A DNA stretch of 64,000 nucleotides from Antarcticibacterium sp. 1MA-6-2 (GTDB taxonomy: Bacteria > Bacteroidota > Bacteroidia > Flavobacteriales > Flavobacteriaceae), in assembly GCF_021535135.1 (NCBI RefSeq), contig NZ_CP091036.1, forward strand, positions 2,480,001-2,544,000, read 5' to 3'. A program made the translations under genes and the position numbers. The first letter of the stretch is position 1; each line of letters opens with the position of its first letter. The notes below the pieces were generated by a model. It did not search any database and was not told where the DNA came from. It saw nothing but the letters and a program-made list of their open reading frames with translations. Shown piece by piece: positions 40,259 to 50,473 of the stretch.

Positions 40259-41321
40259 ATGGCATTAATAAAATCATTGGCGGCACGAAAAGAAGGTCTT
40301 TCCGATCCTGTCAATCAGTTAAAATATTTGAGTAATGGCATCTTTAAAAAGGGGGAACTGCCGCTCTTTAAGGAGAAAATTTCCAAAACCGGACATTATC
40401 CATTAAGGCCAAAGAAGCTGGAGATCCTGCAACTCAACCTGGGATATATGTGCAATCAAACCTGCTCCCATTGCCACGTAGATGCAGGTCCGGACAGGAA
40501 GGAGATGATGACGATGGAGACGCTGCAGCAATGCCTGGATGTCGTAAGAACTACCGGAGCTCATACGCTGGACCTTACAGGAGGTGCCCCGGAGATGCAT
40601 CCGCAATTCCGCTGGTTTGTTGAAGAGGCTTCTAAAGCGGGAATAAATGATTTTATCGTGAGGTCTAACCTTACAATTATACTTGCCAATAAAAAATACC
40701 ACGACCTGCCGCAATTCTTTAAAAAGCACAATGTACACGTAATCTCTTCCCTGCCGTTTTACAAAAGAGAGAAAACTGATAAACAAAGAGGAAGTGGAGT
40801 TTTTGATAAATCCATAAAGGCTTTACAGATGCTTAATGAGGAAGGCTACGGAAAAGAAGGAACAGGATTAAAACTCGATCTTGTATATAATCCTGCTTAG
40901 TGCCTTTTTGCCTACAGATCAATCTGCAATGGAAAGGGATTTTAAAAAAGCTCTAAAAGCTGATTTTAATATCGACTTCAACAACCTTTTTGCAATAACA
41001 AATTTGCCAATTAGCAGATTTCTTGAATTTCTTATTGCTTCGGAAAATTATGAGGATTATATGTATGCACTTGTGGAAGCATATAATCCGGCGGCGGTGG
41101 AAAATGTTATGTGTACCAATACGATCTCGGTAAGCTGGGACGGCTGGTTGTATGACTGTGATTTCAACCAGATGCTTGACCTGAAGGTGAACAGCCGGGT
41201 CAAACATATCAGTTCCTATAATGAAGATCTGTTAAACGACAGGGACATCATTATCTCCCAGCATTGTTACGGATGTACCGCGGGAGCCAGGAGCAGCTGC
41301 CAGGGAACTGTTACTAAATAA
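40259..41321 (+). CDS. arsS: Arsenosugar biosynthesis radical SAM protein ArsS (frame break)
   Basis: About 353 residues after repair. The radical SAM cluster motif is CNQTCSHC (CxxxCxxC) with HVDAGPDRKE after it, LDLTGGAPEMHP, and a C-terminal Cys-rich part CYGCTAGARSSC. ArsS-type enzymes are proposed to transfer the 5'-deoxyadenosyl group from SAM to dimethylarsinous acid, giving the arsenosugar core. The start at 40259 (MALIKSLAARK) follows the family start. The frame breaks at 40895-40901 (GCTTAGT); GCCGGT restores N-P-A-G-A-F-L-P. Operon with the next three genes. Confidence 0.93.
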
Positions 41322-41345
41322 AAACCTCATTTTAAACTTCCTTCT

Positions 41346-41969
41346 TTGCAACCAGCTTCAACAGAACTCCTCATAATTTTCACCAAAAACCCCCAATTAG
41401 GAAAAGTCAAGACCCGTCTTGCTAAAGATATTGGCGAGGAAGCTGCACTGGAAATCTATAAATTTCTGCTTTTGCACACTTTTCAGATAACCCTGGACTT
41501 GCCTGTAGATAAAAGGGTTTATTATTCTGAAGCTATTCCTGAAGAAGATATCTGGAAAAAAGATATTTTTCAGAAAAAATTACAACACGGAGAAGATCTT
41601 GGTGAAAAAATGCAGAATGCTTTTGCTGAAGGCTATAAAGATGGATACCAAAATATCATAATTATCGGGAGTGATCTGTACGAACTTTCTGCTGAAGATT
41701 TGAGTGAGGCATTTGCCGATCTTCAGCAAAAAGATTTTGTTGTGGGACCTGCTAAAGATGGAGGTTATTATCTGCTGGGGATGAAACAGTTAAGACCGGA
41801 AATTTTCAGCAATAAAAAATGGAGCACCTCAACTGTACTTCCCGATACACTTAAAGATCTTCAGAACGAAAACTTAAAACTGCTGGCAGTGCGCAATGAT
41901 GTTGATACCTTTGAAGATATTAGGGAGCAGGAGGCATTTCAGCAATTTTTACCAAAAAATAATCAATGA
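41346..41969 (+). CDS. TIGR04282-type arsenosugar biosynthesis glycosyltransferase
   Basis: 207 residues from a TTG start. It has the DUF2064/TIGR04282 pattern: [19 protein letters not shown] at the N-terminus, [28 protein letters not shown] (metal-binding region) and [15 protein letters not shown]. Proteins of this family are found in arsenosugar loci, where they probably modify the ribose unit. The stop overlaps the next ATG as ATGA, and it lies 24 bp downstream of arsS. Confidence 0.9.
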   Translation: MQPASTELLIIFTKNPQLGKVKTRLAKDIGEEAALEIYKFLLLHTFQITLDLPVDKRVYYSEAIPEEDIWKKDIFQKKLQHGEDLGEKMQNAFAEGYKDGYQNIIIIGSDLYELSAEDLSEAFADLQQKDFVVGPAKDGGYYLLGMKQLRPEIFSNKKWSTSTVLPDTLKDLQNENLKLLAVRNDVDTFEDIREQEAFQQFLPKNNQ

Positions 41970-42780
41970 TCAAACAAATACACGAAACAGCAGACTATCT
42001 TATAGAGAGAGGTTTTGACAATCCTGAAATAGGAATAATATTGGGCACCGGTTTAGGCCAGCTTATCGACGAAATAGAAATTAAAGCGGAATGCAGCTAT
42101 AATCATATCCCCAGTTTTCCAACGGCAACAGTAGAATTCCACCGTGGCAAATTGATCTACGGGATCCTCGCAGGTAAAAAAGTAGTAGTAATGCAGGGAA
42201 GGTTCCATCTATATGAAGGCTATTCTCTTTTTGACGTGACCTATCCCATTAGGGTAATGCACCTGCTGGGAATTAAAAAATTGCTGGTTTCCAATGCGGC
42301 TTAGCTCTATAAATCCCGACTACAAAAAAGGGGAATTGATGTTGTTAGATGACCATATCAACCTGCAGGGAGGTTCACCTTTGGCATTTAAAGGAGTCGA
42401 AAAAATGGGAGAAAGATTTGTGGATATGAGTGCTCCGTATAATAATGAAATAAACCAAAAACTGGAGGAAATTGCTGCAGAGCACAACATCAGGCTACAC
42501 AAAGGTGTGTATGCCGCAGTACTTGGACCTCAACTGGAAACCCGTGCAGAATACCTGGTATTTAAGAATAATAGGTGCAGACGCTGTGGGAATGAGCACG
42601 GTTCCTGAAGTCATTGTGGCAAACCACCTGAAGATCCCGGTATCGGCAATTTCTGTTATTACCGACGAAGGAGATCCTGACAATCTTAAGCCTGTAGATA
42701 TCCAGGAAATCATTGAGATGGCACAAAAAGCAGAACCTCAAATGATCACTCTTTTTAAGGGTTTAATAGAGTCTCTTTAA
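41966..42780 (+). CDS. Purine-nucleoside phosphorylase (two frame breaks)
   Basis: About 270 residues after repair; PNP family II. It has [15 protein letters not shown], the phosphate-site segment [52 protein letters not shown] and [16 protein letters not shown]. Breaks: GCTTAGC at 42299-42305 (GCCGGC restores N-A-A-G-S-I-N-P) and ACCTGGT at 42553-42559 (ACCGGT restores the invariant A-E-Y-R-Y-L-R). In arsenosugar operons a PNP is thought to remove adenine from the 5'-deoxyadenosyl-arsenic intermediate. This gene also contains the only intact RCCGGY I found (about 42047-42052). Confidence 0.94.
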
Positions 42781-42805
42781 AATTTAATTTATTTACTATT
42801 CAAGT

Positions 42806-43774
42806 ATGTCATACCTCGAAACAACAAAAAATGTATATCGTGATGCTGCCCTCACCCCCGATATTGGACTGTGCTGCACCACAAACCCGGTTTGGGAATT
42901 ACCGGGTTTGAAGATCCCAAAGATCATGCAGGAAATGAATTATGGCTGCGGGAGTACTGTACACGCCCGTGATCTCGTAAACAATCCTAAAATTCTGTAT
43001 GTAGGTGTGGGCGGCGGAATGGAATTACTGCAGTTCGCCTATTTCTCCCGTCAACCAGGTGGAGTAACAGGAGTAGATGTGGTTGATGAAATGCTGGAAG
43101 CCAGTCAAAAGAATTTTAATGAAGCAGAAGCTTTAAATACCTGGTTTCAAAAGGATTTTGTTGACCTTAAAAAGGGAGATGCGCTAAATCTTCCGGTTAA
43201 GGATAGCTCTATTGACGTGGCTGCACAAAATTGCCTCTTCAATATTTTTAAATCTGAAGAACTGGCGCAGGCGCTTAAAGAAATGTACAGGGTTTTGAAG
43301 CCGCACGGTAAGTTGGTTATGAGTGACCCCACCTGCGAGCAGGAAATGAATGAAGAACTGCGGAACGACGAAAGGCTAAGAGCACTTTGCCTAAGTGGAA
43401 GTCTTAGTATTACCGAATATGTAAAAGCTCTTACAGATGCAGGATTTGGAACCATTGAGATTCGCGCCAGGAAACCTTACCGGGTTTTGGATCCGCACCA
43501 CTACCCTACTGATACATTAATATTTATTGAATCAATCGAGGTAGCTGCCATTAAAGATCCTATGCCTGCCGATGGTCCCTGTATTTTTACAGGTAAAGCG
43601 GCTATTTATTATGGCAAAGAGCAGTTCTTTGACGACGGTAAAGGGCACTTCTTATCATACAATCAGCCGCTGGCGGTATGCGATAAAACGGCTGCTGCTC
43701 TTGCGGCTCTGGGCAGAGATGATATTTTCATCAGCGAATCAACTTACTACTACGATGGCGGAGGTTGCTGTTGA
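42806..43774 (+). CDS. arsM: Arsenite methyltransferase ArsM of the arsenosugar type
   Basis: 322 residues, intact. It is a SAM methyltransferase with motif I ILYVGVGGGMELLQFA, VTGVDVVDEMLE, and three arsenic-site cysteines: the CC of GLCCTTNPVW, a C in NYGCGSTVH and AAQNCLF; the protein ends GGGCC. This is the N-terminal-extended ArsM found next to ArsS in marine bacteria and cyanobacteria, making methylated arsenicals for ArsS. Last gene of the core arsenosugar operon. Confidence 0.93.
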   Translation: MSYLETTKNVYRDAALTPDIGLCCTTNPVWELPGLKIPKIMQEMNYGCGSTVHARDLVNNPKILYVGVGGGMELLQFAYFSRQPGGVTGVDVVDEMLEASQKNFNEAEALNTWFQKDFVDLKKGDALNLPVKDSSIDVAAQNCLFNIFKSEELAQALKEMYRVLKPHGKLVMSDPTCEQEMNEELRNDERLRALCLSGSLSITEYVKALTDAGFGTIEIRARKPYRVLDPHHYPTDTLIFIESIEVAAIKDPMPADGPCIFTGKAAIYYGKEQFFDDGKGHFLSYNQPLAVCDKTAAALAALGRDDIFISESTYYYDGGGCC

Positions 43775-43971
43775 AAAATTCTAAGAAAAGGAACTGATCT
43801 TGAAGTTCTGGATCGTCCCGGAATGCTCTGTTTTAATAAACCAGGTAAACTCTCATTACCCGTAGTCAAAAGACTACTAAAAAAGGATAAAAATGGCAGA
43901 TCACAGAAGCTGCCTTTCAGCAGGTTCGACCATATAAGCTAAATTCTTTATCTTTAAGAAAAGCAGCTTAA

Positions 43972-44496
43972 ATGGAACCGCTTGAGGAAGGTTGTTATTA
44001 TCACATCTATAACAGGGGAAACAATAGGCAAAAGATCTTTTTTGAAGGGGCAAACTACAAGCACTTTCTGAAGTTAATAAAACAACACCTTCTACCTGTT
44101 GTTGAGCTTTATTGCTATTGCCTTCTTCGGAATCACTTTCATTTACTTGTTAAAGTTAAGAATGGAGCAATTTACCCTTCGCCAAAATTTTCCAATCTCT
44201 TTAACGCCTACACTAAAGCTATCAACAAGAAATATGACCGCACAGGTAGCCTGTTTCAGAGACCTTTTAGACGGAAAAGAATATCGGATGAAAATTATTT
44301 GAGAAATTCGGTAATATATATTCACCTCAATCCTGAAGCTCACAAATTTCATAAGAATTTTCAGAATTACCCATTTTCTTCATATTCCCAATTCTTCGAC
44401 GGCAGGTATAGCATCTTAAAAAGAGAAGAGGTGATAGAATGGTTTGGAGACCTTGAAAATTTTCGGTTGGTTCATTTGAAGAGGAACAACAATTAG
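43972..44496 (+). CDS. REP-associated tyrosine transposase (RAYT), copy 1
   Basis: 174 residues, intact. It is a Y1_Tnp (IS200-like HUH) domain with YYHIYNRGNNRQKIFF, the HUH-type NHFHLLVKVKN, and the catalytic-tyrosine region FNAYTKAINKKYDRTGSLFQRPFRRK. RAYTs are single-copy domesticated transposases that mobilise REP palindromes. The four-unit palindrome array at 44546-44972 lies immediately downstream and is the probable cognate element. Confidence 0.9.
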   Translation: MEPLEEGCYYHIYNRGNNRQKIFFEGANYKHFLKLIKQHLLPVVELYCYCLLRNHFHLLVKVKNGAIYPSPKFSNLFNAYTKAINKKYDRTGSLFQRPFRRKRISDENYLRNSVIYIHLNPEAHKFHKNFQNYPFSSYSQFFDGRYSILKREEVIEWFGDLENFRLVHLKRNNN

Positions 44497-44545
44497 GTTT
44501 AGGTTTAGATGAAGAAATCGAGTTCTAATAAAGCCACTACGATCC

Positions 44546-44972
44546 CAGACCTGTCTGGTCTCTCCGATAACCAGAAGATCGAGGTGCGACTTCGGTCCCA
44601 GACCTGTCAGGTATCCTTTTCCAGGTTAGCCTGAAACTACTAGGCTGAAACTAACTTCTGAGGCCGAAAAACCTGACAGGTCTCTTCGATAACTAAGCAG
44701 ATCGAGGTGCGACTTGGATCCAGACCAGTCAGGTTTCCCTTTCCAAGGTGGTCCTGTAATTCACAGATAGCCAAGAACTTCCGAGACGAAAAAACCTGAC
44801 AGGTCTCCCGCCTTAACCAGCAGATCGAGATGCGACTGCGATTCCAGACCAGTCAGGTTTCCTTTTCCAGGTGGTCCTGTAATTCGCAGATAATCACGAA
44901 CTTCCGAGACAGAAAAGTCTGACAGGTCTCCCGCCTTAACAGCAGCTCGAGGGGCGACTGCGATTCCAGACG
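44546..44972. repeat. REP-like array of RAYT 1 (four ~120-bp units)
   Basis: Units share ACCTGACAGGTCTC, CAGATCGAGGTGCGACT, CCAGACCAGTCAGG and TTTCCAGGTGGTCCTGTAATTC, in opposing orientations so that ACCTGACAGGT and ACCAGTCAGGT can pair. One unit reads AACTAAGCAG at 44692-44701 where sister copies have AACCAG-AAG or AACCAGCAG, the same kind of change seen at the in-gene lesions. Confidence 0.82.
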
Positions 44973-44979
44973 AAACCCC

Positions 44980-46028
44980 CTACTCCCTTCCCGAATACTT
45001 CCCGTAATTCTCCCGAACAACTTTTTCAGCGGGTTTATTTTGGGGAGTGTATTCTGAATCTTCCAAACCTCCGGCGTTGGCGTGATTGTGATGCCACTTC
45101 CATAGAAATCCGTTAAGCGAACCATTCTTCCGGCCAAACCTCTTCGTAAAGAGCAGACAAAGCTCTGGCCTGGGCGCCAAAGTTGAAGCTGGTTAATTTC
45201 CGTGAAAAATTCCAGGGCTCTTTGGCTGTGAAATCTATATTCCTATAGCCGTATTCGGTAAACAAACCCTAGCCTGTCCACCTTTGCGGATAATTTTTTT
45301 AGGCTTCTCTTGACTGGTTTCCACCCCCGGGATAAGTCTTCTACTGTTGGCGCAGCCTCGTCGCTAAGCGGAAAATAAGCGTCTGCTCCAATATAATCCA
45401 ATTTGTTCCAGAAATGCACCTCCTCAATTTTATCCCAATTCTCAGCGTAAGTTAATTTGCCATCGTAGATCTCTCTTACTTCCGCAATTAGCTCACTCCA
45501 AAAAGTCGGTCTTGCCTGTACGAAAGAATTCAGTTCAGTTCCAATGCAAAAGAGATCCACATTTTCATCTTCTGCCAGTTTTGCATAGAACAGAATGAAT
45601 TCCCGGTATTGTTCTTCCAGCTTATTCCAATCAGCTTCGGTTTGCATCTCAAGATGTCCCGTAAAGGCTCCACGTAACCAAATCTGAGGCTTCAGCATTA
45701 CTCTGAGATTTTCCTGGTGAGCCATTCGGATTGTCTTTTTTACCCCCTCTTCCCTTTCTCCCCACCATTGCCTTTCTGAATTAAACCTGATTTCAGCATG
45801 CTCCAGGCTCTGCATAAAAGCAAAGGGCATTACCGCTATAGCATTCGCGTTCACTTTAAGAACAGGCTGAAAATCTTCAGGTTTTACCTCATTTCTTGAA
45901 GCGACAAAGCTAACACCGTTAATCTTTTCTGAGGGAGGCTTTGACGCACAGGAAGTAAGGAACAGGTAAATTAAAAACAGCAGGATCTTTCCTGCCCAAC
46001 TGGTTATACTTTCAGATTTAGAAATCAT
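44980..46028 (-). CDS. GH113-like TIM-barrel lipoprotein (two frame breaks)
   Basis: About 348 residues after repair. It has a signal peptide with lipobox FLTSC. The barrel contains VMLKPQIWLRG, the acid/base candidate LFCIGTELNSF, KLDYIGADAYFPL and the nucleophile candidate VLFTEYGYRN, then GGFLWKWHHNH near the C-terminus. This matches glycoside-hydrolase TIM-barrel-like (GH113-type) proteins. Breaks: ACCCTAGCC at 45265-45273 (GCCGGT restores D-R-P-V-L-F-T-E) and GTTAAGC at 45112-45118 (GCCGGC restores W-F-A-G-G-F-L-W). It overlaps the DUF547 gene by 11 bp. Substrate unknown. Confidence 0.85.
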
Positions 46029-46728
46029 TCAGATCCCAGTTATACTTGTAAAAATCTACACTGAGATCTTTATCCAGTTTCACTTTCCGAAACTGATTAA
46101 TGTACTGTATCAGCGTCTTTCCGCCGCGAGTGAAGTCGTCACTGTACCACTTCATGAGCTCTGAAAGTGATAATTTGTCTCCTCTTACTTTAACGAACTC
46201 CAGACTATTTAGAGCTGCTTCGGTTTGTTTTTGTAATTGATCTTCCAGAATTTCGGGCCTATAAGCAGCAGGAATAATTTCAGGACAACCTTTTGCCGCA
46301 CAAACAAGTACAAAATGAAAACGTGCCTCATCGGGAAATTTTCCGAAGAGAAGATCGTGCTCCACCTGGTCCAGCGTAAGACTTTTTTGCCCCAGGCTAT
46401 GTTTTTGTTTATCAAAAAAACCTTCTATTTCAAGAGGGGAAGCTACAGGATAATTCTGCACTATTCCGTTTATAACGGCCAGATTGTATGCATTGATCCA
46501 AAAAGCTTTGTACTCAGCGGGATTTTCAGAAGAGACCGAAGCTTTTTTTGCTTCAGCCAACAATTCATTTAATGCTTTGGGATTCTGCTGAATTTCTGCG
46601 TACTTTACCTTGCCGTTTTGCACGTATTGCTGAAAGAAATCATCGGCAAGATCAAAAAAACGGTCGGTGCTTTGAGCTGAAAGATCAGCTGTAAAAAGGC
46701 AGAGAAAAATAATAAGGTACTTCATCAT
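46018..46728 (-). CDS. DUF547 domain-containing exported protein
   Basis: About 236 residues with a signal peptide (cleavage near LSAQS). The DUF547 core is FWINAYNLAVINGIVQNYPV, RFHFVLVCAAKGCPEI and SLSELMKWYSDDF (shown in parts). The start could be 46740, 46728 or 46725; ATGs are clustered. DUF547 proteins are often encoded beside arsenosugar genes in Bacteroidota as far as I recall, but the function is unknown. Operon with the GH113-like gene; divergent from the FAD oxidoreductase. Confidence 0.88.
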   Translation of the reverse strand: MMKYLIIFLCLFTADLSAQSTDRFFDLADDFFQQYVQNGKVKYAEIQQNPKALNELLAEAKKASVSSENPAEYKAFWINAYNLAVINGIVQNYPVASPLEIEGFFDKQKHSLGQKSLTLDQVEHDLLFGKFPDEARFHFVLVCAAKGCPEIIPAAYRPEILEDQLQKQTEAALNSLEFVKVRGDKLSLSELMKWYSDDFTRGGKTLIQYINQFRKVKLDKDLSVDFYKYNWDLNDF

Positions 46729-46811
46729 AAATTTCAACATTCAGAAAAAATTCTGATACCTCAGTCAATGCAAAAGATCAGTAATTTTCTAAGTCTCCTA
46801 AATTAAACATT

Positions 46812-48097
46812 ATGGAGCATATTGTCATCATAGGCAACGGAATTTCAGGAATAACGGCCGCACGGCATATCAGGAAGTTTTCAGAAAAAAGAATAACCGT
46901 AATTTCCGGTGAAAGCGATCATTTTTTCTCAAGGACTGCTCTTATGTATGTTTACATGGGACATATGAAGTGGGAAAATTTAAAGCCGTACGAGGATTGG
47001 TTTTGGGAAGAAAACAGGATCGAACTTAAGAAAGCCTGGGTGGAGAAAATTGATTTTGAAGAGAAAAAGCTGCATTTCTCCATAGATGAGCCAATAAAAT
47101 ATGACAAACTGGTGCTCGCTACCAGCTCCTGTTACAATAAGTTTGGTTGGGAAGGGCAGGATCTTAAAGGAGTACAGGGACTGGTAACTTTACAGGACCT
47201 GGACCAGCTGGAACAGGACACGGCAAATTGTAAGAAAGCGGTTATTGTGGGCGGCGGACTCATAGGAGTGGAACTGGCAGAAATGCTGAGGACCCGGAAA
47301 ATTGAAGTAACGATGCTTGTCCGCGAAAGCGGATTTTGGGGAAATGTTCTTCCGGAAAAAGATGCCGAAATGATTTCCAGGCACATTGAAAGTCACGGCG
47401 TGGAAGTGAGACATAATACGAATCTGGAGAATATCCTGGGGAACGATGTTGGAAGAGCTACCGGAGTAATGACTGCTGAAGGAGAAGAAATTCTCTGCGA
47501 CCTGGTAGGGCTAAGTGTGGGAGTGCATCCTAATATAGAATTTTTAAAAGACAGCGGACTGGAAACAGACATAGGAATTCTTGTAGATCCTTACTTACAG
47601 ACTAATATAGAAGATGTTTTTGCAATTGGAGATTGTGCCCAACAGCGGGAACCTATTGGAGACCGTAGTCCTGTGGAAGCAGTCTGGTACACTTAAGCAG
47701 GATGATGGGAGAAACTTTGGGACAGACTCTCACGGGTAAACCCATGAAATACAAACCCGGACACTGGTTCAATTCGGCTAAATTTTTTGATATCGAATAT
47801 CAGACTTATGGTCGGGTATGGGCAGAACCAAAGGAAAATGAACAGCATTTTCGTTGGGAGCATCGTGACGGCACAAAAGCGATAACTATTGCCTTTGAAC
47901 GGGAAACAAAGAAATTCCTCGGGATCAATAGCTTCGGAATCAGAATGCGACACGAGGTTTTTGACAGATGGCTTACGGAAGAGAGAAGCATTAACCACGT
48001 GCTGGCAAATTTACGAGAGGCCAATTTTGATCCTGAGTTTTACGACAGGTATGAAAAGGAGATTTTTGGTGCTTTTAAGGAGAATAGGGTGAGTTGA
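46812..48097 (+). CDS. NAD(P)/FAD-dependent oxidoreductase (frame break)
   Basis: About 427 residues after repair. It is a pyridine-nucleotide-disulphide-type flavoprotein: IVIIGNGISGITAARHI (FAD), VIVGGGLIGVELAEML (NAD) and VFAIGDCAQQ (FAD). The frame breaks at 47691-47698 (ACTTAAGC); ACCGGC restores the canonical W-Y-T-G-R-M-M-G. The C-terminal 130 residues are an extra domain ending FGAFKENRVS. It may reduce the polyferredoxin encoded downstream; a link to arsenosugar metabolism is inferred from position only. Confidence 0.88.
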
Positions 48098-48098
48098 A

Positions 48099-48131
48099 AC
48101 CTCACAGGTTTCAAAAACCTGTGAGGTTTAA
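48099..48131. repeat. AACCTCACAGGTTT hairpin, upstream copy of RAYT 2 family
   Basis: AAACCTCACAGGTTT and AAACCTGTGAGGTTT face each other across a 2-nt loop, a near-perfect 15-bp stem right after the oxidoreductase stop. It may also terminate transcription. Confidence 0.85.
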
Positions 48132-48182
48132 GCGCGGAGTAAGAAAGATGGCAGTACACCAATATTTATTATAAAGAGTTTT

Positions 48183-48753
48183 ATGAAGTATGAATCTTTA
48201 GTTGGCGACAGACATTTTCATATTTATAACAGGGGAAATAATCGGGAAGATATTTTTCTTGAGGAACGGAATTATAGTTATTTTCTCCAATTGGTTCAAA
48301 AACATATTTTACCTAGTTGCTCATGTCCTTGCCTACTGCTTATTAAAAAACCATTTTCATCTCCTTATAAAAACCAGAGACTTTAAGAATGAAAATTTAA
48401 TTTCAAAAGCGTTTTCAAATCTCTTCAATGCTTACTCTAAAGCTATTAATAAAGCTTATGGAAGAAGAGGAAGTTTATTCCAGGATCGCTTTAAAAGAAT
48501 AATTGTTAAGGATGAAGAATATTTAAGAACGTTGATCCTTTATATTCATCTCAACCCGATGAACCATAACTTCACTGATGATTTTGCCAGTTATAATTAC
48601 TCCTCCTTTAGACCTTTACTATTAAATAATTACGAGCTATTAGATGTTGAAGGAGTAATAGATTTATTTGGCGATACAGCAAATTTTAAAAATGCACATA
48701 TCCTACGTCAGGATGAAATTTTAGAAAGGGACGAGGAACTTTTTTTGGAGTAA
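48183..48753 (+). CDS. REP-associated tyrosine transposase (RAYT), copy 2 (frame break)
   Basis: About 189 residues after repair. It has HFHIYNRGNNREDIFL, NHFHLLIKTRD, FNAYSKAINKAYGRRGSLFQDRFKR and YIHLNPMNHNF: the Y1_Tnp/RAYT fold, similar to copy 1 but clearly diverged. The frame breaks at 48311-48317 (ACCTAGT); ACCGGT restores L-P-V-A-H-V-L-A-Y-C. It is flanked on both sides by the AACCTCACAGGTTT hairpin (48099-48131, 48762-48793), the typical REP-RAYT-REP arrangement. Confidence 0.88.
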
Positions 48754-48761
48754 AAATTTTA

Positions 48762-48793
48762 GACCTCACAGGTTTTAAAAACCTGTGAGGTCT
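48762..48793. repeat. AACCTCACAGGTTT hairpin, downstream copy of RAYT 2 family
   Basis: GACCTCACAGGTTTT and AAAACCTGTGAGGTC form a perfect stem with almost no loop, 8 bp past the RAYT 2 stop codon. Confidence 0.85.
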
Positions 48794-48809
48794 TTTGAAA
48801 GTATAAACA

Positions 48810-50394
48810 ATGAACACAACAGAAGACAATATGTCTCTCACGGGAGAACCACCAAAAGCTATTTCTACAAAGCAAAAAATAGCTTCAGGAATTGGATTTA
48901 CGGGATTATTCATCCTCATACTATCTATAGCAAACGTCAATTTTCCAAATAAGGCCCTGTTCCTTACGTTGTCTCTCGGTCTTATTTCTCTGGGAACAGT
49001 CATTTTTGCCAATGACGCTTATTTGGGAAAACATGCCGGAATTAAGAATGACGGGGTATGGTTTAAATCCCAAACTTCACGTGGATTATGGGCGTGGATG
49101 GCGGCAATTTTTCTCACCCTTTTTTATGTTGTTCTCTACTGGTTTCCGGAATATTTGGGATTAACAGAGGAGGGATCCAATACCGGAATTATCGCTCTGT
49201 TTGATCCTTTAAGTTATCTAATCAGTGGCAATCCTGCCAGTCAGTGGTTTGTTTATGGAACACTCTACACTCTTGCAATTCTGATCTTCGGTTATAAATT
49301 TATTCTGAAGTACAGGCATAATAAATATGAGGTTTACAGAACGTATTCGGTAATGTTTTTTCAGTTAGGGTTTGCTTTCCTCATTCCGGAAATTCTTTAT
49401 CGTTTAAACCAGCCTTACTTCATCCCGACGAATATCTGGCCGCTCAATTACGACTTTTTTGCAGGATATAAGATCAGTGAGTTTTTTTCAGGAGGAAATA
49501 TTGGGATCCTAATGTTTATTTTTGGAATACTCTCCATCTTTGTCATTACCCCCATCCTCACCTACAAATACGGCAAAAGGTGGTACTGTTCCTGGGTTTG
49601 CGGATGTGGCGGACTGGCAGAAACTGCTTAGCGATCCCTATCGGCATTTATCAGACAAAAGCCGTTCTGCCTGGAAACTCGAGCGCTGGCTAATTCACAG
49701 TGTGCTGGTTTTCGTGGTGGTAATGACCATTGCGGTTATCTACTCCTATCTCGGGGCGGATCCAAATGAATTCTGGTTGACACGTGAAATTTTTTTAATA
49801 GGTGCGGCAGGCTTTTTAATATTGTTGTTCGCCTTAATTATGATCTTTAAAAAAGAGCAATTGGCAGAAGACGCACGCAAAGCTGCAATTGTTTTCCTGA
49901 GTGTGATCTTTACAATAGCAGCCATTAATTATTTTAGCGGCAGCTCCAATATTTTCTTTTTTGACGGTGACACCATCCGTTCATGGTATGGGTTTTTAAT
50001 AGGCGCAGCCTTTTCGGGAGTTATAGGAGTGGGATTTTATCCGATTTTTGGAAACCGGGTGTGGTGCAGATTCGGCTGTCCTATGGCAGCAGTTCTCGGG
50101 ATGCAGCAAAGGTTGTTTTCCAAATTCAGAATCACGACAAATGGCGGACAGTGTATCTCCTGCGGAAATTGCTCCACATACTGTGAAATGGGAATTGATG
50201 TAAGGGCCTACGCTCAAAAAGGAGAAAATATTGTGCGATCCAGTTGTGTTGGCTGCGGAATTTGTGCTGCAGTGTGTCCCCGGGGAGTGCTAAAACTGGA
50301 AAATGGCAGTCAGGACGGAAGAATAAATTCTGAAGAAATTCTGCTGGGAAATGATGTTGATCTAATGGATTTGGTGAACCAGAGAAGTAAGTAA
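48810..50394 (+). CDS. Membrane polyferredoxin (NapH/CcoG-like 4Fe-4S protein; frame break)
   Basis: About 527 residues after repair, with about eight transmembrane helices. Cysteine pairs YCSWVCGCGGLAETAGDP and VWCRFGCPMAA are typical of NapH/NosR/CcoG proteins; two 4Fe-4S motifs follow (CISCGNCSTYC and CVGCGICAAVCPRG). It passes electrons across or along the membrane. The break at 49626-49632 (GCTTAGC) is repaired by GCCGGC to A-E-T-A-G-D-P-Y-R-H, the family consensus. Read with the FAD oxidoreductase upstream it may form a redox pair. Confidence 0.9.
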
Positions 50395-50447
50395 TTTTGC
50401 GGTTAGTCTTAACTTGCCTTTAGTATAATTACTTACTCAGGAACTCT

Positions 50448-50455
50448 TATCTTTG
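50448..50455 (+). promoter_or_regulatory. Candidate -7 element TATCTTTG
   Basis: Matches TAnnTTTG, 18 bp before the DPM1-like glycosyltransferase start. The nearest TTG upstream (50414-50416) is too far for an ideal -33 box. Confidence 0.4.
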
Positions 50456-50473
50456 AGGACTGAAGAATATTAA

